This document shows positions 8,026 to 15,607 of a stretch of DNA of 64,000 bases, piece by piece. Within the stretch, counting starts at the first letter, position 1, and each line of letters opens with the position of its first letter. Source of the stretch: Ruegeria_C sp040830705 (GTDB taxonomy: Bacteria; Pseudomonadota; Alphaproteobacteria; Rhodobacterales; Rhodobacteraceae); assembly GCA_040830705.1 (NCBI GenBank), contig JBFOME010000005.1, positions 1 through 64,000 of the forward strand. Direction: 5' to 3'. Both the position numbers and the translations under genes were made by a program. The notes under the pieces were generated by a model. It ran no database searches and was not told the DNA's origin. It saw only the letters and a list, made by a program, of their open reading frames with translations.

Positions 8026-8350
8026 AACATGTCTTTCATGTCGTTAACCAGGCGAACTTGATACTGTCGGTTGGTTTGGTTGAATGACAGAGGTACGGAA
8101 ATTGTCGCAATCGGCGGTTTTGGGTAACAACTGAACCATTACAGATTGGCTCCCACTACAAAACGTTTCAGATAGAGACGCTTTCAGAATTCACTGAGCG
8201 CAGGACGCTTCCATCCGTAGCGACTTGAGACCATAATTCGTCGGGTCGCGGCCATAGAATTCGTGGTAACGCGGCGCATCATATCGGACCCTGACTTCTG
8301 GGCTCTCGATACGCGACGGCTTAGCAATACGAAAATCGTCCGTGCGGAGA
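8026..8350. other. Gap between mob genes and CBASS, with a start-less open frame on the minus strand
   Basis: The mob operon (plus) and the CBASS operon (minus) converge here, so terminators are expected. I see no clean hairpin followed by a T tract. On the minus strand, just after the nucC stop, a frame stays open for about 53 codons down to 8192 and gives a fairly protein-like peptide (including 'RYDAPRYHEFYGRDP'), but it has no start codon and is preceded by a stop. It may be a decayed gene. Confidence 0.35.
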
Positions 8351-9073
8351 TTATTTGGTCAGCCAATCCCCGTAGGCATCGATATCAATCATTGGCACGG
8401 TGCCGCTAAACTGGAGACGTGAGATCAGCGCGAACAGGAAGGCGGTTGCCGGTTTCGTTCCCTCAACAAGGTCGTACCCCTCCTCCCCGTCAAACAAAAA
8501 ATGCCCGTGAGAGGCGACACACCCGATGTCCAATCTTTTATCATCTTCGCCTTCTTTAAGGACGTTTTCGAACGGTGTCCCCAGCGGCGGCTTCCATTCG
8601 CTCTCGAAAGTCAAAAGCCCGCCAATGATGGGAATAAGCTGTTTTGGCGGGTAGATTCCGCCAGCATGCGGGATTGGTAGGCTGGTCCGATGCAAATTTC
8701 GGACTGAAGCCACCTTGTTTTGTGCATATCTCACCAGACCCGCGTCTGCCGTCTGCTTGGCCTCAAAAACAGCGTAGACACTCTCAGCTGGAACAATGAG
8801 CTGATCTTCGTATGTGAAAATGAAAGGCGAATACTGGCGATCAAAGATCACCGCATCAATCTGATCGCTAAAGTTTCCAAGGCTATCGACGACATGGGCG
8901 CTGGCAACCTGGTATCTTTCGGGAATGTACTGAGCGAGCATATCGATCCAAATAGCTTCGCTAGCGTCCCCTTTCGTCCCGGGATGCTTGAAGGACTTTC
9001 GCGCAGTCGAAAGCCGGTGCTGAATGTCCTCATGCAAGGAGGATAAGAGTTGTGAAAGTGACCATTCGGCCAT
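8351..9073 (-). CDS. nucC: NucC effector endonuclease of CBASS
   Basis: A 240-residue protein matching NucC in length and throughout its sequence pattern. It opens 'MAEWSLSQLL', and the active-site residues fall at the same numbers as in the characterised E. coli enzyme: Asp73 in 'SDQIDAVIFD', and Glu104 and Lys106 in 'VFEAKQ' (PD-(D/E)XK fold). NucC is a homotrimer that binds cyclic tri-AMP, pairs into hexamers and then cuts double-stranded DNA without specificity, killing the infected cell. It is the last gene of the operon, 14 bases after the CD-NTase, in keeping with the effector position in type III CBASS. Activation by cyclic tri-AMP is family knowledge. Confidence 0.95.
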   Translation of the reverse strand: MAEWSLSQLLSSLHEDIQHRLSTARKSFKHPGTKGDASEAIWIDMLAQYIPERYQVASAHVVDSLGNFSDQIDAVIFDRQYSPFIFTYEDQLIVPAESVYAVFEAKQTADAGLVRYAQNKVASVRNLHRTSLPIPHAGGIYPPKQLIPIIGGLLTFESEWKPPLGTPFENVLKEGEDDKRLDIGCVASHGHFLFDGEEGYDLVEGTKPATAFLFALISRLQFSGTVPMIDIDAYGDWLTK

Positions 9074-9087
9074 TGTCTTTTATCCTC

Positions 9088-9987
9088 CTAAGAAAGCGGA
9101 AATTTCGGCCCAAAGAATGCGCGCCATGCTTTCAGGGCATCTCCATTCTTGCCTTGGCGCGCCAAATGTATCGCGGTCGCGATGTCGCGGTTAGCCTGGT
9201 CCAAAATCGTTTGAGCGCGCTTTACCATTGCCGCATCCATTCGGTCACTGACAGGAGATCCCAGCCCGGCCGGATCTGGCCAGCCTTCGTGAATTCGGTC
9301 GCGCAGCGTCGCAAAGAACGCCTGAATTTCGCGATCATGTGAACCTCCCCACCCGCCGTGGAGGCACTCCATAGCCATCACCTCGATCAGAAAGGACGGT
9401 TTGATGGGCTTTTCACCGTGGCGGCTATTTTGGTTCCAGTACTTCACCATGCGCACAAGGCCCTTCCACTCATTGCCATAGGCTTGGTGGGCCTCAACGG
9501 CCTTCTGTGCATGGATTTCGGGATTTGTCTCCATCCACTTCCCGGTTGTGTTATTCGGGATCTCGTAGTCATCGCCTTTTGCGAATGCGGGCACGGCATC
9601 CACGCTTACAACCCTGTAGTCTGTGTTGTCGTCGGAATCGACGACAACACCAAAGTCCACACCCACTGAGCGGCCCTGTTTTTTAACGGCCCTGCCTCCA
9701 TAAACGTCAACCAGCGTATCGTAGAACGCAGTTAGAATCTTGTCGGGGTGTTTTTCTCGATAGTGTTCTTCATCTTCTCCGAGAACGAAGAAGATATCGA
9801 CATCCTTCAGCGGCTTAGTTTTCGTCCAGCGGGCGTAACTTCCGGTCAAAAAGCTGCGATCGATCTGAAAAGCAGCATCCAAGTGTTCGCGGACTTCTTT
9901 TTGACGCTTGGATGCGTTCTGCCGCTCTTTTTCATTCAACTCCATTCGGCTTTTGAATTTCTTGAATGCGTCCGGCAGTGAAATCAT
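9088..9987 (-). CDS. cdnD: CD-NTase (cGAS/DncV-like nucleotidyltransferase) of CBASS
   Basis: A 299-residue cyclase. The nucleotidyltransferase signature is complete: Gly49-Ser50 in 'LTGSYARWTKT', Asp62 and Asp64 in 'KDVDIFF', and the third acid Asp130 in 'VVSVDAVPA'. The C-terminal half is helical. In HORMA-dependent CBASS the enzyme is silent until bound by a closed HORMA-peptide complex and then makes a cyclic trinucleotide that activates NucC. The start at 9987 (ATG overlapping the TGA of the HORMA gene) is chosen over upstream in-frame starts that merely read through the HORMA gene. The clade D label is inferred from resemblance to the Pseudomonas aeruginosa two-HORMA operon; clade C is the alternative. 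Confidence 0.93.
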   Translation of the reverse strand: MISLPDAFKKFKSRMELNEKERQNASKRQKEVREHLDAAFQIDRSFLTGSYARWTKTKPLKDVDIFFVLGEDEEHYREKHPDKILTAFYDTLVDVYGGRAVKKQGRSVGVDFGVVVDSDDNTDYRVVSVDAVPAFAKGDDYEIPNNTTGKWMETNPEIHAQKAVEAHQAYGNEWKGLVRMVKYWNQNSRHGEKPIKPSFLIEVMAMECLHGGWGGSHDREIQAFFATLRDRIHEGWPDPAGLGSPVSDRMDAAMVKRAQTILDQANRDIATAIHLARQGKNGDALKAWRAFFGPKFPLS

Positions 9988-10487
9988 GATGCTTGCCTCC
10001 AATACGAGGCCGTCGCTCCTAGCCCATTGTGTTCGATGGTAGATCCAAGGCTTTGGCGAACCATGCCGTCGGTTGAACGGGCGGTGGTCCGATTCCAACC
10101 CGGGACATCAGGTCGACCAGGTCTTGTCCGTAACAGAAGGTCGTACTTGGCGCTTGTTGGCGCTACACCCGCTTTACGAATTGCCCAACGAAGTTGGTCA
10201 GTGTCTGTCCAGAAGCTTCCATCTCCAGCAGACCAACTGTAGTTCACGTCAATGTCCCAACGCAGTATCAGTTTGTCGGTTGTCGGGTTGTAAATCTCCA
10301 GAGTAATTTTCTCGAGATCTTCGCTCTCTAGCCAAGCCTTGATACCCCGCATGTTGATTTCCGTGTCATTAACGAAGTTTGTCGGGTCCATCCCACTCAG
10401 ACGAATTATGTCTTTGAGGCTTTTGAGGATGTTGTCTGCCACATAGGTAACGGACTGGGTGCGGGAATATGTGATGACCGATGTCAT
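9984..10487 (-). CDS. cap7: CBASS HORMA-domain sensor (Cap7, HORMA2 type)
   Basis: A 167-residue protein with the features of bacterial HORMA2: start 'MTSVITYSRTQSVTYVADN', a conserved 'WDIDVNYSWSAGDGSFWTDT' core, and a C-terminal segment 'STDGMVRQSLGSTIEHNGLG', the mobile 'safety-belt' region. HORMA sensors switch from open to closed on binding a peptide, thought to come from phage proteins, and the closed form binds and activates the CD-NTase. Its ATG overlaps the stop of the preceding gene and its TGA overlaps the start of the CD-NTase, so the genes are translationally coupled. Confidence 0.9.
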   Translation of the reverse strand: MTSVITYSRTQSVTYVADNILKSLKDIIRLSGMDPTNFVNDTEINMRGIKAWLESEDLEKITLEIYNPTTDKLILRWDIDVNYSWSAGDGSFWTDTDQLRWAIRKAGVAPTSAKYDLLLRTRPGRPDVPGWNRTTARSTDGMVRQSLGSTIEHNGLGATASYWRQAS

Positions 10488-10957
10488 GGTTTCAACAACC
10501 CCTCGAAATCAATTTCAAGCGCTGCACCTTGTGAACTGTTCGCGGCGTCTTGCTTCTTAGTTTCAGTTTTGTCGCGGGCGGTGATGCGCTCACCCTTCTG
10601 TTTCAGAGCTGATTGAACCCAATCGATGTCATCAGGTTCACATGGCAGTGAAATCGACCAATCACCATTCAGTGGGTCAAACCCGAGCACGTCTTCGTTC
10701 GCGTCCGACCCATCGATCGCATCGTCATCGTATAGACAGTAGATGCGCGTCTGCGGTCCCTCACAGCTGACAATGATTGGTGAGTTGTGGCAGGCTTTGT
10801 CCGCGATTATGCTGCTTGCAATGCCGGCGACACTGCCGAGTTCCTGTTGCGCACCGGTATTTGTCCGGGTGAGCAAGTCGCTGATTGCGGCCCATGTGGC
10901 CAAGGCGTCACGATGCGGAGAGCTCCGGAATGTTCTGCGGGTTACGGTTGCCATCAT
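10484..10957 (-). CDS. cap8: Second CBASS HORMA-type protein (Cap8, HORMA3 type)
   Basis: A 157-residue protein in the place of HORMA3 in two-HORMA operons of the P. aeruginosa type. Recognisable parts are 'SSPHRDALATWAAISDLLT' near the N-terminus, 'IYCLYDDDAIDGSDANEDVLGF' in the middle, and a flexible charged linker leading to a hydrophobic tail 'ALEIDFEGLLKP'. In the described system the second HORMA protein partners the first, and such a tail may act as an internal closure peptide. That assignment is from memory of the system, not shown here. Two adjacent ATG codons (10957, 10954) overlap the stop of the upstream ATPase gene. Confidence 0.82.
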   Translation of the reverse strand: MMATVTRRTFRSSPHRDALATWAAISDLLTRTNTGAQQELGSVAGIASSIIADKACHNSPIIVSCEGPQTRIYCLYDDDAIDGSDANEDVLGFDPLNGDWSISLPCEPDDIDWVQSALKQKGERITARDKTETKKQDAANSSQGAALEIDFEGLLKP

Positions 10958-11859
10958 TTCCCCCGATTTGCATTTTTGTTGGCTTGGGCTGATTTCGCAG
11001 CTGCCGCCAACTGGGACAGCGTTACTGAACCGGGGTTCAGTGCCACCTGAGTGTTTGAGGCGAGTGCGTTTGCAACCGTTTTTCGGATCGCTCTTCCGTC
11101 AAGGCCGACGAATTCGCCAGCACAGGTATCGAAGTCACGGTCTCCCGTCAGCTCTTCTATCTCAGGATAGGTGCTGCCTAGTCCCGATAGGCACTCCCGC
11201 AAAATTGTCTTGCAGGCTTCCTTTCCGGGAAGGGGTACTTCAAGCACTAGATCGCATCGGGAAACGAAGGCATCGTCCACGGCTTCCGGGTAGTTACTGG
11301 TCGCCACAAACAGCAGGTTCTTGTGAGATTCTGCCAGCAGGTCGAGCTGAACCAGAACGGCGTCCGTTGCTCGATGAATGTCGACAGGGTTGGCATCGAG
11401 GCTGAGCCTGGACCGGTCGACCGCAAGTGTTTCCACCTCATCTAGCAGCACAATCGTCGGGCCTGTATTGGCAAGTTCTGCGAGGGTCTGCGCGAAGAGG
11501 TCAGAAACCGCCCGTTGCGTTTTCCCCATGGCGGAACTCGTCAATCCGTGCGCTTCAACTTCAACGAGTTGGAAATTTCCACCCTTGAAAGCCGCTGCGG
11601 TTCGATTGGCCAGCCCTCGCGCGAGCGAAGTTTTGCCCGTCCCGGGTGCGCCAACCAGAAGCAGGACGCCATGGAGCGGCAACACGGCTCGGCTCATTTT
11701 TGGTCGCATTGTGAAATTCAGCACCGCCTGAGAGAGCAGGCGCTCCTTCATCTCAGCGTCGACGACGATTGAGTCCCAGAGTTCTGCCAGACCGAGGTCC
11801 GGCAGTGCCGTGATCTTTTGAATTCCCTTCGGCAGGTCGCCCGCAAAAGGTGCGTTCAT
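10954..11859 (-). CDS. cap6: TRIP13/Pch2-like AAA+ ATPase of CBASS (Cap6)
   Basis: A 301-residue AAA+ ATPase with Walker A 'GAPGTGKT' (residues 70-77), Walker B 'TIVLLDEVETL' (Asp140, Glu141), sensor 1 'LLFVATSNY' and the arginine-finger region 'DAFVSRCDLVLEVPLP'. In type III CBASS this Pch2-like remodeler opens closed HORMA proteins and so prevents needless activation. The ATG at 11857-11859 has GAGGAAG just upstream; the frame stays open to 11973 but that part crosses the operator region and lacks family features. It is the first gene of the CBASS operon and is followed by four genes with overlaps or a 14-base gap. Confidence 0.92.
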   Translation of the reverse strand: MNAPFAGDLPKGIQKITALPDLGLAELWDSIVVDAEMKERLLSQAVLNFTMRPKMSRAVLPLHGVLLLVGAPGTGKTSLARGLANRTAAAFKGGNFQLVEVEAHGLTSSAMGKTQRAVSDLFAQTLAELANTGPTIVLLDEVETLAVDRSRLSLDANPVDIHRATDAVLVQLDLLAESHKNLLFVATSNYPEAVDDAFVSRCDLVLEVPLPGKEACKTILRECLSGLGSTYPEIEELTGDRDFDTCAGEFVGLDGRAIRKTVANALASNTQVALNPGSVTLSQLAAAAKSAQANKNANRGK

Positions 11860-11912
11860 GACTGCTTCCTCGTTTCTTTGCCTGTGCTGGCGCATCGTCC
11901 AGTGATTCGGCG

Positions 11913-12022
11913 GTTTACAAATTTGCCTTTTTTCCGGCCTCATGTTACAATTTAGGGACAATACGCCACGCATTCAAGCGTTGTAGTTTACAAAAATTCA
12001 ATCATATGGGTGAAATGTAAAC
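11913..12022. promoter_or_regulatory. Divergent control region with GTTTACA operator-like repeats
   Basis: Between the ATPase gene (minus) and the XRE-ImmA gene (plus) the word GTTTACA occurs at 11913-11919 and 11986-11992, its reverse complement TGTAAAC at 12016-12022, and a near copy GTTACA at 11944-11949. The last two full copies form an inverted pair immediately before the XRE-ImmA start. The spacing and the adjacent XRE gene suggest that the XRE-ImmA protein binds here and controls both itself and CBASS. GGGAGG precedes the start at 12042. Confidence 0.55.
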
Positions 12023-12041
12023 CACCCGCTGGGAGGACGAT

Positions 12042-13103
12042 ATGATTGGCAAGCGACTCAAAGGAGCCCGGGCTGCATCCGGCCTATCGCTCCGTGCACT
12101 TTCCGATGCCATGGAAAACAAGGTGTCCGCTCAAGCCATCGGCAAGTATGAGCGGAATGAAGACATGCCAGGATCAGGCGTGCTACTAGCGCTTGCCCGG
12201 TCTTTGAACGTTTCTGTGGATTTCCTACTCAGCGACGACGAGCTCGAGTTGGAGGGCGTGGAGTTCCGCAAGTCTGCAAGCTCGTCGGCCAAAGAGGTCG
12301 CGACGATTGAGGCCAAGACGCTCAATATGGTCGAAAAGTACCTAGCAATTGAAAGCTTGCTGAATCTGTCCAGTCAGGAATGGGATGCTCCGCTCGAAGC
12401 TCCCTACTGGGTCGCCGACCCTCGTGATGCCGAGGACGCGGCACGCAACATGCGTGCATCCTGGCAATTAGGCCACGATCCGATCCCAATGCTTGCCGAA
12501 CTCCTCGAGGAGCACGGAATTAAAGTACTTTCGTTGGATGTTGATCGGATCGACGGGCTTGCAGCAAAGGTTCGTCGCAAAGATCATCACTCGGCTCGTG
12601 TCATCATGATCAAGAAAAAAATCTGGTCAGAGCGGAAGCGCTTCAGCCTGGCCCACGAATTGGGCCATATGGTGCTCAAGGTCGCTGAAGGTTGCGATTC
12701 AGAACGCGCAGCAAATCGATTTGCTGGTGCGTTCCTCGTTCCGGCAGAAGTGTTACGGCAGGAAATTGGTGCCCGTCGGACGGACATAAGCATTGGAGAG
12801 CTCATTAGTCTGAAGGATCGGTTTGGCGTCAGCATTCAAGCGCTGACGTATCGATGCAAGGATTTGGAGATCATCAACCAGGCAACTTTTGCACGCCTGT
12901 TCAAGGTCTATAAACAACGTGGTTGGCGGGATGAACCGTTCGAGGAGCCAAATTCCATTCCTTGGGAACGAGAAGAACCGGACCGCTTTCAGCGGCTGTG
13001 TTTTCGTGCCCTCTCCGAGGGGTTGATCGGGTTGTCTCGCGCGGCAGAACTTCTCGAAATACGAGTAAAAGAACTGGAAGAGCGGTTGGACCACATGGCA
13101 TAG
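12042..13103 (+). CDS. XRE regulator fused to an ImmA/IrrE-type metallopeptidase
   Basis: A 353-residue protein with two domains: an XRE helix-turn-helix at residues ~1-65 ('LRALSDAMENKVSAQAIGKYERN') and an ImmA/IrrE-type zinc peptidase from ~130, with HELGH at residues 205-209 and a downstream 'ERAANRFAGAFLVP' typical of COG2856. ImmA-type peptidases cut repressors after DNA damage. It is transcribed divergently from the CBASS operon and followed by a PIN-domain gene after 7 bases. Known CBASS regulators CapH (HTH) and CapP (ImmA-like) are separate proteins; here both activities sit on one chain. The same fusion also occurs in toxin-antitoxin-like XRE-COG2856/PIN pairs, so the target is open. 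Confidence 0.85.
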   Translation: MIGKRLKGARAASGLSLRALSDAMENKVSAQAIGKYERNEDMPGSGVLLALARSLNVSVDFLLSDDELELEGVEFRKSASSSAKEVATIEAKTLNMVEKYLAIESLLNLSSQEWDAPLEAPYWVADPRDAEDAARNMRASWQLGHDPIPMLAELLEEHGIKVLSLDVDRIDGLAAKVRRKDHHSARVIMIKKKIWSERKRFSLAHELGHMVLKVAEGCDSERAANRFAGAFLVPAEVLRQEIGARRTDISIGELISLKDRFGVSIQALTYRCKDLEIINQATFARLFKVYKQRGWRDEPFEEPNSIPWEREEPDRFQRLCFRALSEGLIGLSRAAELLEIRVKELEERLDHMA

Positions 13104-13110
13104 TGCCTAT

Positions 13111-13596
13111 GTGCAAGTCCTTGTTTCTGATACCTCTGTCCTGATCGACATCGAGAGAGCCTCGCTGACCACGAGGCTCTTTGATCTTCCTTATGACTTT
13201 GCCGTTCCCGATCTTCTCTATGAGGCAGAACTCCTCGACTGGATGGGTCCTGATCTGCTCGGTCTCGGACTAAAAGTCGAAGAACTCACGCCACAAGAGA
13301 CCGCACGCGCAACTGAGCTAAAGCGGGCGAAAGCAATGTTGTCGACGCCGGATGTTTTTGCGTTCTGCCTAGCGGCAGAAAGGGACTGGGTGCTTCTAAC
13401 CGGCGATGGTGCGCTCCGGGCAGAAGCAGAGCACCACAAAATTGCGATGCACGGAGTTTTATGGGTGTTCGACGAACTGGAACATCATGCCGTTTGTTCG
13501 ACAGCCACACTCAAATCGGGCCTTGAGGCGGTTCGTGACCACCCCAGATGCAGACTTCCTATAAGAGAGATCAATCGACGTCTCGACCGATACTAG
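13111..13596 (+). CDS. PIN-domain protein (toxin-like)
   Basis: A 161-residue PIN-domain protein starting with GTG. The acidic residues of the fold are visible: Asp in 'VSDTSVLIDIE' at the N-terminus, the middle Asp in 'STPDVFAFCLAAE', and 'LLTGDGALRAEAE'. PIN proteins are magnesium-dependent ribonucleases, often toxins of type II modules. It follows the XRE-ImmA gene by 7 bases, a common pairing in which the first protein acts as antitoxin or regulator. The C-terminus ends 'REINRRLDRY'. No other antitoxin gene is next to it. Confidence 0.8.
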   Translation: MQVLVSDTSVLIDIERASLTTRLFDLPYDFAVPDLLYEAELLDWMGPDLLGLGLKVEELTPQETARATELKRAKAMLSTPDVFAFCLAAERDWVLLTGDGALRAEAEHHKIAMHGVLWVFDELEHHAVCSTATLKSGLEAVRDHPRCRLPIREINRRLDRY

Positions 13597-13748
13597 ATGG
13601 GCCGCGCAACCATTCCCGCGAACCGACTACATGTTTCCATTTGCGGTCTTGTTGAATTGGCCGATTGAATGTCGGCTTTCTGGGAGAGGTCAACGCCGAC
13701 GATCTCGTGCCCAAGTCCGGATGATCTCAAGCCCCTACATCCAGCGCT

Positions 13749-14657
13749 TTAAATTCCTTCAAACCAATCTGGGTGAATTTGAACCCTCTCGATCATCTCA
13801 GTTGCTACACCCAGCCGATTTTCCTTCAACAACTCACAGAGCCGATCACCGTCGATCAGATCAATCGCAATCGCGCCGTCGCGTGTCGCTTCATCCGAAG
13901 CTTGGCTAGTGAAATGCCCTGTGGTGATAAAAAGCCCTTTATCTGCGCGGCCCTGCAGGGCTCCTCGAAAGTCTCGGATTTCCTTGGAGCCAACGCTGCC
14001 CTTCCAGCGCTTACACTGAAAGTAAACCTGGAACGACACGAGGTTCACGCGTAGCACGCCGACACCGTCGATCCCGCCGTCGCCCGACTTGCCGCGCACT
14101 TCGACTTTCGTGAAACCCGCCTCACGCAAGAGTCGCTGCGCGAGGCGTTCGAACCCGTCTGGGGTCATCTTGCCCAACACAGCCAGCAGTGCCGATTTCC
14201 AGTCTTCCTCATCAGTCGGGCAATCGTCAGCCATGACCTCGATCTCTTCGCCCCTGTCCGAATCAGCCTTCTTGGCGGCCAGACGCTTCAGGCGCGCGCG
14301 CTCACGCTCTTCCTGCGTCACCTGATCATAGATCGCTTGTGTCGCGCTAAGGTCCGAGATCGCGGACCCTGTCTCCGTCAAAGCCCAGACCCCGCGTTTG
14401 GAGTTGTTCAGCGCATCTCCGCGCTTCAGATAGGTTCGCGCCCAGGCCAAGTAGTAATTCACCCGCGTCCGATTCTCATCGCGCGGCATGGTGAAAGCCT
14501 GTTCGGCCTCTGTCACGCCTTCCAGCTCGATCACCTTCTCATCGAGCTCCTGGATCGTCGCGGACCCGCCGAGGTCTTTCAGCGCCTCGACCGTGACAAG
14601 CATCATTCCGGGAAGGTCTGGGAGCGTCTCTGCATCAATTTCAAATCGTCTCATCAA
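13749..14657 (-). CDS. Mrr-like restriction endonuclease
   Basis: A 302-residue protein with an N-terminal winged-helix Mrr_N domain (residues ~1-110, including 'RVNYYLAWARTYLKRG' and 'SKRGVWALTETG'), an acidic linker, and a C-terminal Mrr_cat domain starting 'MTPDGFERLAQRLLREAGF'. The nuclease core is 'SGDGGIDGVGVLR' (catalytic Asp) and 'VYFQCKRW' (QxK variant of ExK). Mrr-type enzymes are type IV restriction nucleases that cut methylated DNA. It is the last of three same-strand genes (type IIG enzyme, PUA-like/GIY-YIG-like protein, this gene); the gap to the previous gene is 10 bases, so one transcript is likely. Confidence 0.88.
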   Translation of the reverse strand: MMRRFEIDAETLPDLPGMMLVTVEALKDLGGSATIQELDEKVIELEGVTEAEQAFTMPRDENRTRVNYYLAWARTYLKRGDALNNSKRGVWALTETGSAISDLSATQAIYDQVTQEERERARLKRLAAKKADSDRGEEIEVMADDCPTDEEDWKSALLAVLGKMTPDGFERLAQRLLREAGFTKVEVRGKSGDGGIDGVGVLRVNLVSFQVYFQCKRWKGSVGSKEIRDFRGALQGRADKGLFITTGHFTSQASDEATRDGAIAIDLIDGDRLCELLKENRLGVATEMIERVQIHPDWFEGI

Positions 14658-14667
14658 AATCCCTCAT

Positions 14668-15606
14668 TCAAAACCGCGACACACCTGGGATCGATGAAAA
14701 CAACAGGACGGCGTCCATACTATCGCCCCAGAAGAACTCCCCGCCCAGACTTTGCAGCTTGCCGGATTTATCCTTGAACAACTGCTCAGCCGCTTCAGCC
14801 GCTTTCCGATCAGCAAACGGGGCCTGAAGTTCGATCCGCCACCGCCCCTTCGCAGCGGGTGGAATTCCCGCGTTTAACTGGTTAGACCGCGACGCCGGAT
14901 CGTTCGAGACGCCGATCTTCAGTGCGACCGACTTACTGCCAAAAGACTGGGCGCGCCCCAACAGCGCAGCACCGTCGCCATCGAATTTCGCGAGGTAAAG
15001 GAACGTCTCGCCATCTGTGTAGGTGGAGGTACGCTGGCCACTAGACCCCGGAAACGCCCTTGACGGAAAGAACTCTTCCTTGAACGGGGTGTCGGTCAGA
15101 CCGCTGTGCCGGACTGGCTCTTCGCCGAATACGTTGACCTCGGTCACCTTGATCTTCAGCGCTGTGTCAATCTCTGCAGGCGTCAGAGCGCGCCCCCAGA
15201 CGCCGATGCCTTGGCCCGCGTCCTTGTCGTAAGTGTCGGGCGCGATGCGCTCGATCGACATCTTGTCGAGCGCACGCCATGCGCGACGCACGGGAAGGCC
15301 ATAGGTCCACTTTTCGCCGTTGCCTCTTTCTCGTTTGGCCTCAAGCGAAGCTTCAGACGCCTTTTCGTGATCGCGTATCGGGCGTGCCTCGATCTCGACA
15401 AACCCGAGGATATGCGACCGCATGGATTTCTTGGTGTTGCCCGAAGCCGCGCCGTAGATCATCATCAGATCGCCGTCGTTGAGTTCACGCAGGGCGCGTG
15501 CCTGACCGCTCTCTCTTGTCCAACCAACATAGCCGTCCAGTTCCGGATCAAAACCGTAAAAGGCGCGTATCCACATGTTGCGCCCGTCGGGCAGACCGGA
15601 ACTCAT
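14668..15606 (-). CDS. PUA/EVE-like domain plus GIY-YIG (T5orf172-like) domain protein
   Basis: A 312-residue protein of apparently two domains. Residues ~10-90 ('MWIRAFYGFDPELDGYVGW' and 'LNDGDLMMIYG...ILGFVEIEA') look like a PUA/EVE-type fold, which in other proteins reads modified bases. Residues ~205-300 ('FLYLAKFDG', 'LKIGVSNDPASRSNQLNAG', 'AEAAEQLF', 'GGEFFW') match the outline of MUG113/T5orf172-like GIY-YIG nucleases, with the Y, IG, R and E positions in order. The start ATG lies 1 base after the stop of the type IIG gene. A modification-dependent nuclease is a reasonable inference, not established. Confidence 0.6.
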   Translation of the reverse strand: MSSGLPDGRNMWIRAFYGFDPELDGYVGWTRESGQARALRELNDGDLMMIYGAASGNTKKSMRSHILGFVEIEARPIRDHEKASEASLEAKRERGNGEKWTYGLPVRRAWRALDKMSIERIAPDTYDKDAGQGIGVWGRALTPAEIDTALKIKVTEVNVFGEEPVRHSGLTDTPFKEEFFPSRAFPGSSGQRTSTYTDGETFLYLAKFDGDGAALLGRAQSFGSKSVALKIGVSNDPASRSNQLNAGIPPAAKGRWRIELQAPFADRKAAEAAEQLFKDKSGKLQSLGGEFFWGDSMDAVLLFSSIPGVSRF

Positions 15607-15607
15607 A

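Noticed and set aside
8192..8356. Start-less open frame after nucC as a sixth CBASS gene
   Set aside because: No start codon, no ribosome site and a stop directly upstream; at most a decayed remnant.
10787..11050. Open frame opposite the HORMA-like and ATPase gene junction
   Set aside because: Antisense to well-supported CBASS genes, no family features.
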